The notes below the pieces were generated by a model, which did no database searches, was not told where the DNA came from, and saw only the letters and a program-made list of their open reading frames with translations. Of a stretch of 64,000 nucleotides of DNA, positions 21,027-31,265 are shown one piece after another. Within the stretch, counting starts at the first letter, position 1; each line of letters begins with the position of its first letter. The stretch comes from Eukaryota sp. TZLM1-RC. Taxonomy: Eukaryota > Metamonada: BaSk clade. A program made the position numbers and the translations under genes. The DNA lies in the NCBI GenBank assembly GCA_040285825.1, contig JAUPSS010000003.1, positions 2,170,001 through 2,234,000 of the forward strand, in the 5' to 3' direction.

Positions 21027-21656
21027 CAACAGATTTATTTCTTATTGTTGCATGATGCTGTCAGAGATCAAATCCCTGCAATGTGTCATTCCTGTCATAT
21101 TGAATCATTTGTAGAACCATTGTTGAGGTCTCTTGATATAAATGAAAACGTTAGAGATTCAAGATATGGAAAACGACGTGCTGATGTTGTTGTGCCCTCG
21201 GTTGATGATGTCATGAATGTTGTTGATGTCATGAATGTTGTTGATGTCGTAACAGTGGATGTTTGTAAGAAAAAATGTTTTGAAATATGCACAATCCGAA
21301 GTATCCCCACTTGATGATTCAGAATTGGATAAACCGAAGAATTAAGCAAATCCTTTGAAAGAATTGAAACATGTTCGCCATGTTGATTACCAAATTTGCC
21401 CATCTGCCATTTCTTTGTATGGACGTCTTGGAAAAACCGCAAAGAATTTTATTGATGGTTTTGAAAAGCTTGTAAAAAGAAAAATGAATAAGCGTTTTGA
21501 TCGCGTTTGTGGTTAAATCGCATTGTTTTTACTATTTTCAAAACAATTCCTAAAATGATTTCGAAAGCTCTGATGTCTGTCGGTGCACATTACTAAGACA
21601 CTGCTGTTGTACGGTTTGATGGTGTGGAAGCTTGTTTTGAAGATATTGATTGTTAG

Positions 21657-21872
21657 TTTTTAGTTTTGACAATAAATTAGAAATAAAATATTTAAAAAAA
21701 GTTCATGTAAAGTATAGTTCCTCACCACATCAGTTAAGTCTGTTTTGGAGACTGTGCTCTCAGTTCCTCTTTTTGGATATGTAACATCCGAAGTTTTGAA
21801 CTGTTTGAAAATGGTCGAAACTAATTCATTACTTTCTTCTCTTTTTGTGCAGCTTCGAACTTGTTGATCACA
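21657..21872. other. Upstream region of the phosphate transporter
   Basis: No separate gene is supported. It should include the promoter and leader of the gene starting at 21873. Confidence 0.4.
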
Positions 21873-23558
21873 ATGGACCTCTTTGAAGAAGGAACCAAAA
21901 TTCTCCTTGACAAATGCCGTACTGGTATTCCTACTCTCTTTACTGGCAACGTCTTTGTTGTCTTCGGATCTGTTATTAGTTTCTTGTTTTCTGCTGTTAT
22001 AGGCGGAAATGATATAGCAAATGTTGGTGAGTTGTAGTTCACAACTGATCATAGGCCATAGGAACTACTGTATGTAGTGGAGCGTTATCAATGAAGAAGG
22101 CCATCTTCCTTGCATGTGTTTTCGAACTCAGTGGTGCTTTCTTCTTGGGCCGCTCTGTCACTGGTACCATCAGTTCTGGTTTGTTCACTTTTGTCATCTC
22201 TCTCACTTCAGGTATTTCAAAGTCTGAATACTTTACAGATCCTGTTCAGTACCAAGCAGGAATGTTTGCAGCTTTGGCCAGCGGTTTCATCTGGTTGCTT
22301 GCAGCAACGTTGTGGTCGGTTCCCGTTAGTACTACGTATGACATTCTCATTGTTTCACTTTAGTCATTCAATTGTAGGAGCTGTCATGGGTTTTGCTATT
22401 GTGACACACGGTGTGGGTGCTGTTTATTGGGACAGTGTCGCTACAATTGCTGCTTCTTGGCTCTTGAGTCCTCTTCTTGGTGCCATTATTGCCTATATCT
22501 TGTTTAAACTCACCGCTAAGCTTTGTTTTGATTGCCCAAACCCCATAGAACGTACGATATCCCTCATGCCATCGTTTTTTGCCGCCAGTGTTTTTGTCTT
22601 TTCTCTGTTTTTCACTTTGAAAGGATTGACAAATATTATAGCCATAACCACTACGGAAGCTGCTTTAATATCACTTGTAGCAGCTTTTGGATCCTATATT
22701 GTTCATCATTTGTTCCTTCGACCAAGAATGAATAGAGAGATTCCAACAAGCATACTGAACAAGCATCGTTCGCTCTTATCTATAGATATTCAGCGTCCTT
22801 CAATGGATGATTCTAACCCTAACCCCAATCCCAATCAAGATACTTCTGAAGATATGGTAACCATTGAGATGGAGACGAAGCCTGCAGAAAACGATGTTAC
22901 TGAGCAAATAGATCATGCTTCTGATTTAGAAGAAAATGAAGGAAAGGTCAAAGTTTCTGAACCAGAAACTGATGATGAAGAAAAAAAAGATAACACTGAA
23001 GTTGATCAACCATTTGATCAAAAACTTCAAGATCAAATTATTGCCAAATTGCGAAGAAAGTCTGCCGATAAGTTGTTTGCACCCTTACAAATTCTTGCAT
23101 GTGCCTTCATCGCCACTGCTCATGGTTCTGTTGATATTGCTAAGTCTGTCGCCCCCCTAGCTGCCATTCTTCATATTTGGGAGAATGGAGATTTCGGTGA
23201 ACCTACAGTGCCTCTTTGGACCTTGTTTGTTGGTGGTGTTGGTCTCACGGTTGGTTTGGTAACATTGGGGTACAAGGTAATTCAAACAATTGGAACTGGT
23301 ATCACCAAAGTTACAAACTTGAATGGTACCGTAATTCAGCTCTCTGCTGCCATTACTGTGCTTTTGGGTTCATCTTTTGGTCTTCCTATCTCAACTTCTC
23401 ATATTTTAGTAGGAGCTGTTGTTGGACAAGCAATTGCAAGAAAGACTGAGGTCCGGTGGAAGACTGTTCGTCACATTTTGTTTTGTATGGTTATTACATT
23501 GCCAATTGCATTGGGTACTTCTTCAATTATTATGCTTGGCCTTAATGCTAACATTTAG
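21873..23558 (+). CDS. PiT/SLC20-type sodium- or proton-coupled phosphate transporter
   Basis: Integral membrane transporter for inorganic phosphate. Three exons: 21873 to about 22022, then 22055-22335, then 22364-23558, giving about 541 residues. Exon 1 is required because it carries the first PiT signature GGNDIAN at the end of transmembrane segment 1. The second exon ends at PVSTT and the third begins HSIVGAVMG, reconstituting a family motif exactly across intron 2. Two sets of hydrophobic helices flank a long acidic cytosolic loop (about 22790-23040). The C-terminal repeat holds FGLPISTSHILVGAVVG. One oddity is that the second signature, normally GANDVAN, reads GSVDIAK here (about 23124-23144), so a usually conserved Asn is lost from the second half. 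Intron 1 has two possible placements (see its entry). Confidence 0.93.
22023..22054 (+). other. Intron 1 of the phosphate transporter, about 32-35 nt
   Basis: Stops in the unspliced sequence require removal of an intron. 22023-22054 (GT...ATAG, 32 nt) restores the family spacing NDIAN-AIGT. An alternative, 22027-22061 (GTGAGT...AG, 35 nt), has a better donor but gives one residue less. Both keep the frame. Confidence 0.75.
22336..22363 (+). other. Intron 2 of the phosphate transporter, 28 nt
   Basis: GTATGA...CTTTAG. Its removal joins PVSTT to HSIVGA, a contiguous motif in the family. The unspliced sequence ends in a TAG. Confidence 0.92.
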
Positions 23559-23884
23559 TCTTTTCGGTTTTTTGTTTCAAATAAATTTATTTTTTGTACT
23601 TCACAATTTGGACAATTTTGCAACAGTTTTCATGTCATTATTAACTTGATTAACAGAACATCATGCAGTAAATTGTATCAACTTTCAACTTGTTCTTATC
23701 TGAACCTTTACTTAGTGGGTCAAGACTCATTGAAGAAAGGCTTTTTCTACAAAGTCTTTACGTAATTCCTTTCTTCAAAATCCATCTCTGGTTTAATTCA
23801 GAAGTTTTGAGGTAGATATGTTCATGGCAAATTGTGTTGACGATAATTCAAAATTCTCCATTTTTCAAATGTTCTTTTACATTT
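23559..23884. other. Intergenic, 3' flank of the transporter
   Basis: AATAAATTT near 23580 could be the poly(A) signal. Nothing else was recognised. Confidence 0.4.
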
Positions 23885-24245
23885 TATTTTGAATCTCAAC
23901 CCTCTGGAATTCGTCCCATTGCTGTTGGTGAATCTCTCTCTGGTTTGTTTGCCTCAATTATTTTCAACCGAATTGTGAAAAAAGCTGGAAAATTTTTGTC
24001 TCCTTTGCAATTTGGTATTCAAACGATTGTTGGAGCTTCAGTTGCTGCTCTTACATCTGATTTGTTCTTTAACTCCAAAGGAAACAATTTTATTTTCAAT
24101 TTAGATTTGAGCAATGCTTTTAATAGTGTAAAAAGAAAAGCAGTTTACGAAGTAATTCAAAAACATTTTCCTGAACTATCAAGCTATTTCTGTTTGTTTT
24201 ATGGTAAACCAAGTGAATTAGTTTATGATGTTTTTTCTCTCAAGT
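23885..24245 (+). mobile_element. Non-LTR reverse transcriptase fragment
   Basis: One frame encodes the fingers/palm part of the reverse transcriptase: SGIRPIAVGESLSGLFA, FQFGIQT-like residues, NFIFNLDLSNAFNSV and KSSSG. It breaks off just before the expected VKQGDP box, where LTR element 2 begins. Confidence 0.85.
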
Positions 24246-24430
24246 CTTCATCAGGTGATAATATTAAGATATTATTAGTGAAAGATATTATTATTAGGTT
24301 AAGATAATTTTATTTAATGTTATTCTATATACTTAGGAACTCACTAGTGAGATACGTACGCAACCCTTAAAGGCCATCACTAGTGAAGTTTATATGATAA
24401 ATGTACTAACTAATTGTCCACAATACAACA
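24246..24430 (-). repeat. 3' LTR of element 2
   Basis: About 185 bp. It shares with the right LTR the first block, including CACTAGTGATGGCCTTTA. It contains a second CACTAGTG palindrome. The left edge is set by the end of the LINE fragment and is approximate. Confidence 0.65.
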
Positions 24431-24433
24431 CTA

Positions 24434-26160
24434 CCTTTTCCCTCTTTTAGATCTCGTACGAGAGCTATAAAAATTAACTGCGGAGGAATTAGTGTTAGAT
24501 TTAGAATCGGAATTAACTTTCCGTTTCCTGGTAGTGGGAGGACCAAGGGTACGCAAATATGATTGGTATGCCTCAGTACTTTTGACGTCAGCAACTGGGA
24601 CAGACGATGTTACGCCGCCATACCAAAGTGCGATGCAATAAGGATTCTTATTATTATTCGAGTCTAAAATTGAAATGATCTATGATCTTAATAATAACAG
24701 ATTCTTCTATATCACCGGCAGCAATGTTCTTATGGCAATCCATAACTTCCATAAAGAAGTCAGAAAGATATGATTTACAATGATTAATGCTTGCCATGGA
24801 CATCGAACCAGTGACAAGATTCTTGAGTAATAAACTTTTATTCGATTTCACTTTTTCGATGAGAAAGGGGCCAGCGAAGTAACAATGGGGTTTACCATTA
24901 GTCTTAAATTGCAAAAATAAGTCACCTTTATTAAAAGGGTTCCTATGTTTGTTAACTTCGGGCAGTTGATGAGCTTGCCTGAGCTCTGCCTGTTCTTTTT
25001 TCTTAAAAATCTTTTCAAGTTTTGCTTCAGCATCTTTAACAAAGGGAGTATTAACATTAGCTGATTTTATTAGTTCAAACATATTACTTGGATCAGCTCT
25101 AGGGCTGTGATCACTACCAAACATTAAATTGAAAGGCAAATAACCAGTAACTCTACTGATAGTTGAATTAATTTGAAGTTGCACAATTGGGATATATTCA
25201 GTCCAATTGCTGTAATCACCAGAGCCCACCAAAATCTTTCTTAGATTTTGTAAAATGTCTCTGTGACGTCTTTCTACTAAACCGTTGCTTTGTGAAAAGC
25301 CAGTTAGTGAACGACTTCGATATTTGATAAATCGCATAACCCTTTGAAGATGACATTTGCAAATTCAATACTATTGTCACTATGAATTAACAGTGGTATA
25401 CCAAAAATTGACACTACACTCCATAGGAGGTGATTGGTTGCTTCCACTGCATTCAATTCCTTTACAGGGCAAATGATCGTATACCTAGTGAACGAATCTA
25501 CAAAAACTATTAAATATTTGAATCCATTATCATCTTGTTGTAATGATCCAATAGTGTCTGTATTTAATCGTGCAAAAGAACGATCAGCACAAAGAGAGCC
25601 AGATGATTCAATGACATTTTTAGGCACATGTGCCGTTTTTTGACATGCTGGGCATCTCTTAATATGATTGATCATGTCTTTGCGCATCTTTGGCAAAAGT
25701 AATCACTATAGAGTAATTTCTTTATGCTAATCGTCACACCAGGATGGCCAACATCTGCATGTCCATGAAAGATAGTTAAAAATTGCTTCTTTAAACTATC
25801 TGCCATATTACTCCACCTACAGCCACATTAGACGCGTAAGCACTTATTAAAATATGCTTGTCTTCTGAGGGCAATTCTAGAGGGATATTTGCTTTGATAA
25901 GTTTTATAATCTTACCAAAGGCCTCGTTATGATCAGAAGTCCACTTGATCTTTGACTGTTTGTTTCTGGTCAATTTGTTGATTGGTTCTATCAAATCAGA
26001 AAAATTGGGCAACCAGTCACGTAAATAAATGATCGAACCTATAAAACTTCTAACTTCAGGAAATGTCCCAGGTTTGGATAGGTTGATCAGTCCGTCAATC
26101 CTAGATTCCTCTATATAACGGGTTTTGTTTACAGAAATACTACCTAGAATTTTGTTTCAT
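24434..26160 (-). pseudogene. RNase H, integrase and chromodomain remnants, element 2
   Basis: Several broken frames. An RNase H start reads ISAYASNVAVGGVIW near 25810, with the catalytic Asp changed to Tyr (element 1 has ISCDASD). The integrase has CPACQKT, the DDE-core pieces NTDTIGSL, HSDNSIEF and NGLVERRH, and the AGPFLIEKV module. A chromodomain-like stretch with ESVIIKII and YCIALWYGG follows and crosses a frameshift with stops near 24660. The basic tail TRKRKVN...SKRGKG ends it. Not functional. Confidence 0.85.
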
Positions 26161-27504
26161 GTTTGCAAGTGGTAAAGCTACACTTGGGTAGGCCCAGATT
26201 AACTTTAAAACGTTTGGCGCGTTCTAGGACCGTACCTACTCTTGATAGAAATTCATCCACGGTTAAAGCTACTATTATAATATCATCGATATATATAAAT
26301 ACGCCCTCAGAATCAAATATTTCCATCATCATGTTTTGGAAGACTGCAGGAACGTTCTTCAAACCAAAACAACCCCTTTTAAAACTGATCGACATTCCGG
26401 GAATTGATACGGTAGTTTTATCAATATCCTCTTTTGCAATTTTGAGATGCCAAAATGCCTTAGGTAAATCTAGAGTTGCTATATAATTCGCTTTACTTAG
26501 AAACTCTAAAATGTCGCTAATCCTGGGCAAATTTGCCTCTACAGGTTTAGTTAAATCGTTCACTCCACCAATACCACTAAAATCGCCAGTTAATCGTGGC
26601 TTCCTGTGATCAGGGTAAATCACAAGACAGATGGGACTACTGAATTGAGACTTTGCGGGCACAGCAAATCCATTACGGATCAATTCGTTAAAAATTTCCT
26701 CAGCTACCCGTTGTTTTTCTGGGTTTAATTTTCGAGGTTTCCTTTTGACGACCTTACTTTCGTCATAAAATGGAATGGTCATCGGCTGACAATCAATTCC
26801 ATCCGGGTGAGGTAGCCCACTAAATACATTTCTATATTTTTCGAGTAGCACGACTAGGCGTTCCTCGTCCCTAATGTCATGCAGGCATATTCTACAGCCC
26901 AACTCATCTAACTCATGTCTAAATGTGGAATGCCCAAAATCATTACCTAAGTCTGATTTATTACTCAATTGTTCAATGAATCTAATTGGTTGACAAATTC
27001 TATTATCAAACTCACATTCAGCATTTAAGATGGTGCGATGTTCGCGATCCAAATTAATATTAAAACCGTGCTCCGTGCGTAGCCCCAAGGTTTGTAATAA
27101 GTCTCTTCCGATCAAAAAATTATTGGTACCAGGAATGATCTGGAATTCGATCCTTAAAAACACTTGAGTGGCCCAGCTACCACATTGAAAGCAAAAACAC
27201 CACGGGTCGTGGATCGAATACCGTTTGCCGATAGGTATTCGACGGTTTTATTGTAATTGACCGTCATGTTACATTTTAGACCTAAAACCATCAATAAAGC
27301 TGAGAATGCAGTTCCATTGTCAATTTTTCCCTTTACTTCCATGTTGTTTATTGAACAGTTCAACCATAGTTCCACGTTAGGACTTTTTTGGTCTCCTGTC
27401 ACCCTGGATAGTCTAACACTGTGGATAGAACCTTCAGGATTGGACGACTCTCTAAATCTTTTTAATGGATTTAGGTGTCTATAATTCGAATCCATTTTGC
27501 TCAT
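26144..27504 (-). pseudogene. Protease and reverse transcriptase, element 2
   Basis: The reverse transcriptase (26144-27163) is an open run with NLPRISDILEFLSK, TLDLPKAFWHL and the catalytic IDDIIIVA box. The protease (27154-27504) has KIDNGTAFSAL, in which the DSG active site became DNG. The two overlap in different frames. The domain order matches element 1. Confidence 0.85.
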
Positions 27505-27664
27505 TTCATAAATGGTTTTGGTTGAATTATGTGTAAGGATGTTAAAACATAATTATTCATCTGATATATTACTGTTAAATAACTTACGCTTGTCACTTTG
27601 ACCACCTCTTCGTTTTTTGTTGCCGGGCCTACCTACTATTGAAAAGCATTTGTTTTCAGTGTGT

Positions 27665-28535
27665 CTATCTGCAGATGCTATTACAGATGCTGCACCATTG
27701 CCGAGCAGGAGTTTGCTTGGGTTGGTGTTCAGTTTTACAACTACATCTAAATACTCTAGGGTTCATTCTGAAGGAACCTTTGAACTGGCTTAGTCCCCTC
27801 AACGAAGGTTTGTTACCAAATAAAATTTTCACATTTGATAATTCCAGGTTCTCGAATTCTTTCAATTTCTGCACGAAGGCTTGTCCGAGAGCATATATAG
27901 CGTCGCCCAATTTGCTAACGTCCCTACTACTTTGAGGAAATTCATCAATTCAAATTTCATAGGTGTATACCAATTGGTCGCTAATTTTCTTGTTGATTTT
28001 TCTAGCATTTTTCTAGCAGGAAAAACAACAGAAGGCTGATTGTCGGTATTCTGTGCCCATCCATTCAATTTCAGAAGGGTCAGCGGGGTAGGTTTATCAC
28101 CGTCCCCATCTTCAGTCCCATCGTTTGGGTTAGATGTTCCCTTCAAAGCGGAGGTAACAGTAACAGAAGACGAGTCTTCATGAGCTTCTTCGGATGAGGA
28201 CAAGGGTTCGTGTTAGAGGTGACCTCTCCATCTCGTTCAATCATTTTAGAAGGAAGCTGTTGGCTTCTCACACCAAGAACTAACTTCATCCTATTAGGGA
28301 AAATGTTGTCTGGGTCATCGGTGTAATTACCTATGTTTCTTTCCGCAGGAGGAGCGTTTTTCGCGGTTGAAGTGCTTCTCTTCTCAGAAAAAGGATTACA
28401 CTTCTTTGTAGGAAGAGTCTCCTGGTGAGGAGAATTGCTGTTAATTTCCTGGCCGACTGAGCCATTTATTAATGATGCTGTAAGGTTATACATGTACAGT
28501 AACAGAATAGAGATAAGAATATTTATTAAATTCAC
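27665..28535 (-). pseudogene. Gag remnant, element 2
   Basis: Three overlapping frames give acidic and Ser/Pro-rich sequence, then a capsid-like segment (GDAIYALGQAFVQKLKEFENLEL), with frameshifts near 27900 and 28170. No intact CCHC knuckle was seen. It is far shorter than Gag of element 1. Confidence 0.6.
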
Positions 28536-28608
28536 CGGCCCTTATAAAGGCCATCACTAGTGAAATATCTCTGATAAATGTACTAGATTAATTTTCCACA
28601 GTACAACA
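28490..28608 (-). repeat. 5' LTR of element 2 (inner edge approximate)
   Basis: On the reverse strand it starts TGTTGTACTGTGG and shares about 80 bp with the left LTR, including the CACTAGTGATGGCC block. Beyond that the two diverge, so the inner boundary is uncertain. Confidence 0.6.
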
Positions 28609-29095
28609 GGTGATGTGCTAGTTCCCGTACTTGATGGATCAATGATTATTATTGATGTCAGATCTACTGATGTATCAAACAGCTCAAATGAAAAACTGGC
28701 ACAATCTTATAATTCACCTTTACGTAGAGCTGAAGAAGCGAAAATTATCAAGTACACAGAAAAAAATCAATAATCTGAATTCCAACTCACATACTCAATA
28801 GCTTCATTGTCATTTTGCTTTTGCTTTATTTGGAACTTTGGGTAAAACTGCGTTATCTTTTTTGGACGATTTTTCATCTATTGTCAAAAATAGAACTGGA
28901 AGAATATTTGAGAATAACCCTTTGGCAAAACAGAATTGTGTTTTCTAATTTTAAAGGAATGCATAGCCTTGTTTCAAGCTCATTGTTTTCACTAGGAAGA
29001 TTTATGAAGAAAATGCTGTAGGAAAATCTTCAATAGTAGATGTGTAGTTTGAGGAAATTGGTCTTTAGTTTTTTACAATTTTGTTTGAATAAAAT
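28609..29095 (+). mobile_element. Non-LTR retrotransposon 3' fragment
   Basis: Encodes the endonuclease region GDVLVPVLDG...IIIDVRSTDVSNSSNEKL, then KIIKY and a broken tail with KQNCVF. The Asp-X13-Asp spacing of the endonuclease signature is kept. Frameshifts and stops follow. It flanks LTR element 2, opposite to the RT fragment at 23885-24245. Confidence 0.75.
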
Positions 29096-29109
29096 ATGTA
29101 TCAAAAAAA

Positions 29110-29820
29110 CCGAAACTACTTTATTCTACTATTTGTGCCATGTACATGTGAAATACAACTAGTTTGAGTTGTAACAAAGTGGCTAAAGTGTGTAATTCAC
29201 TAAAACAGCAACCAACTTCCTTAAAGTATAACTAAATAAATGGGTAGACACTGACATTTACAGGATCAAGAAACACAAGTGAATAAAATCCAATTGTAAA
29301 CTTGGTCACTGTGCAACAGTGGGAGACAGCAGAATAGAACAAAGTGGGTTGTGGCGTACCGAAGTTTGAGGTGTTCGTTTCGCAATAACATTCGCTGACC
29401 AACCACCGATTGGCACTGTGCATGAACAACAAGACAATGTAGGACTGATTAGAACGGTTTGTAATAACTCTTCGTCGAGAAACAAGATGTAAGTTATCCA
29501 ATGTCTATACAAAAGTTGTTGAGATGGAAAGTGTAACACTCATTCCGGACGAGACATCAAACAAGAATAAAGCACGTCCGCGCGTATATAAGTGTAATGT
29601 TAGTTACGTTAGACTTCATGCATCAATGGTGAGTGATGCTGAAAACACGTGTAACATGAATAATGAAAGATTTGTTTTGATTTTCTCTTATATTGCACAT
29701 TACTGAATTTTGACCTACGTCAATGTTTTCAAACACAGTATGACAATGAAGATGCGTAGATTCAGGACATTGTTGTGCTGAAGTGACTTTTACCCCTGAC
29801 TGCAGCATGATTTGTCAAAA
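29110..29820 (+). repeat. Unknown dispersed repeat 'R', copy 1 (about 0.7 kb)
   Basis: A second copy lies on the opposite strand at 59807-60428 plus 57945-58022. The copies are roughly 80% alike at first and nearly identical from about 29400 onward. The conserved part holds a TATA-like CGTATATAAG (about 29580) and, 40 bp on, CATCAATG|GTGAGT, which looks like an ATG next to a splice donor. A 60-codon frame (29524-29706) is preserved in both copies. No terminal inverted repeats and no known family. Confidence 0.75.
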
Positions 29821-31265
29821 CATCTGGTTCCCCCCTTATCCTTGTACCCTAGGCATCTCTTCTTCTACGTCTAGAAAACTTCAAAGATTAAATCTTTGGA
29901 AATTATGAAAATTCCTATGTACATTCTAGTTATTCTCAATGGCCCAGAAACATTCAAACCGCACCATCAATACCTCGCTTACTCATCCAACCAGGGTTGA
30001 CTAATGTTGACCAAAATTGAAGTTATTGTACACTTTAAAGCGAGCCAGGCTTCTCATTTTCTTCTTCAATTCCTTCTCTCTTCAATATTTACTTAATGCA
30101 TCTGTTTTCCATGATGTAGCCAAATAGAACAATGAAGAGTTAGAATAAGAACTGATCATATTTGGGGTTTACGAGTACCTCAAACTATCAAATCTAACTT
30201 GAAGAATTTTTTTAGGTGTATCGATGTTTGACAACGAGAGTGTTTGTGACCTTTAGCCTTCTCAAGTTGACTGGGCAGGTGATACAAGAAGGAAGTACAA
30301 CTTTCACAGACAATCAAAATAAAGTTATTGAGCACCTCATTTTCTTCAGAACTTAGTTAATTTAAATGTTTCATTCGAATCTTCCTGAAAATTCTGATTG
30401 TGCTGAACTGTTAAAATTTATAAACAAACTTATTAATTCTCCTATCCCAAACATAGCAACAAACATTGTTTGTCATGCTGGAGGAAGTCAATTTGGGATT
30501 TTGGTTATGTTCAAAAATTGCTTTATTGAAGAAATGGCAAAGCCGATACTGCTTGCTTCAATAATTCAAATTCCACAGCCATTCGTCCAAAGAAGAAAAA
30601 AAGGAAAAAGGAAAAGTGAACTTTTTTTAGTTATCAATTTATTTTGTTAAATGTGCAGTTATAATTTATTTATTTAAAAGTATTGGAAAATGATAAACTA
30701 CAATTTTATCCAGGAGTGCCATTCTGCTTGAAGTAGTGTTCTAGACATTGTGTTTCCAAGCTTTATTCAATTGTAGCTTGTTGTTTATAGATGGGTGAGG
30801 AATATATGGTAGACTAGCAGTTTATAAGTATACTTGAAAACTAATTGTTTTTGAAGAAATCACAGGCAGAGTTGGCACCTTTAAGTTCAAATAATCTAAT
30901 GATAAAATTAATCAACTTTATGTCATTCACTTCAAACTCTGCGACTTAAAACAACACTGAAACTTGATACTTCAAGGCTTGATACTTCAAGGCGTAACAA
31001 CAAACGGTAATGATTATGGTAAATTATTCTTACATACAGGTTGCTTCCAATTGAAATATCCGTTTCCATATCACAATGAGTAGAGAGGCTATGTGGGCAT
31101 GAGAAGAGAGGACGACAGAAGTTGTTTGAGATCCAGGTGTCCACGAGTAGACAGAATCCTTTGATTCTTATTCACACCACATGTTGCTTAAAACTGTATT
31201 TACAGTCTTGTTTTGAACGTAATTTGTCATTACCACGAATATCTTCCCAATTATATGAATCATTA
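29821..31265. other. No gene recognised; possible 5' part of the Fanzor element
   Basis: An open frame at 30366-30650 (94 codons, basic C-terminus) has no family motif that I recognise. The Fanzor frame is open back to 31122 without an ATG. The sequence could belong to the Fanzor-bearing transposon, but no terminal repeats were found. Confidence 0.3.

Larger units (their letters stand above)
19741..21656 (+). mobile_element. Non-LTR retrotransposon copy 'X' split by several insertions
   Basis: Pieces of one plus-strand copy can be followed from RQFNKLRTEFVAYLM (about 19745), through FEFSRRYPLP (19920-19946), ENLLEATNSLFLDNL (20083 onward) and IYGLFLNDDQWTTAMRM (about 20390), to CKCGAGLTLSHSFNCN (about 20815-20867). 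They continue with HDAVRDQIPAMC, the endonuclease signature RADVVVPSVDD (about 21177) and the C-terminus GVEACFEDIDC, with a TAG at 21654-21656. Two family A tails, an unknown segment and a solo LTR interrupt it. An 18-bp unit is duplicated in tandem at about 21208-21243, just after the signature. Confidence 0.8.
24246..28608 (-). mobile_element. Ty3/gypsy LTR retrotransposon, older and deleted (element 2)
   Basis: A reverse-strand element related to element 1 but only 4.4 kb long. The LTR-like ends start TGTTGTA on the reverse strand (right copy ends at 28608, left copy at 24430) and are strongly diverged beyond the first about 80 bp. An A/G-rich polypurine tract precedes the left LTR. The order Gag remnant, protease, RT, RNase H, integrase, chromodomain is kept. 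The flanks on both sides are LINE sequence, but from different parts of the LINE (RT on the left, endonuclease on the right), and both read CAGGTGAT at the junction. Confidence 0.85.

Noticed and set aside
22027-22054. A 28-nt placement for intron 1 of the phosphate transporter using GTGAGT and ATAG
   Set aside because: It shifts the reading frame; only the 32-nt or 35-nt placements preserve the protein.
30366-30650. A 94-codon plus-strand gene between repeat R and Fanzor
   Set aside because: No recognisable domain; kept only as a note because it could be part of the Fanzor-bearing element.
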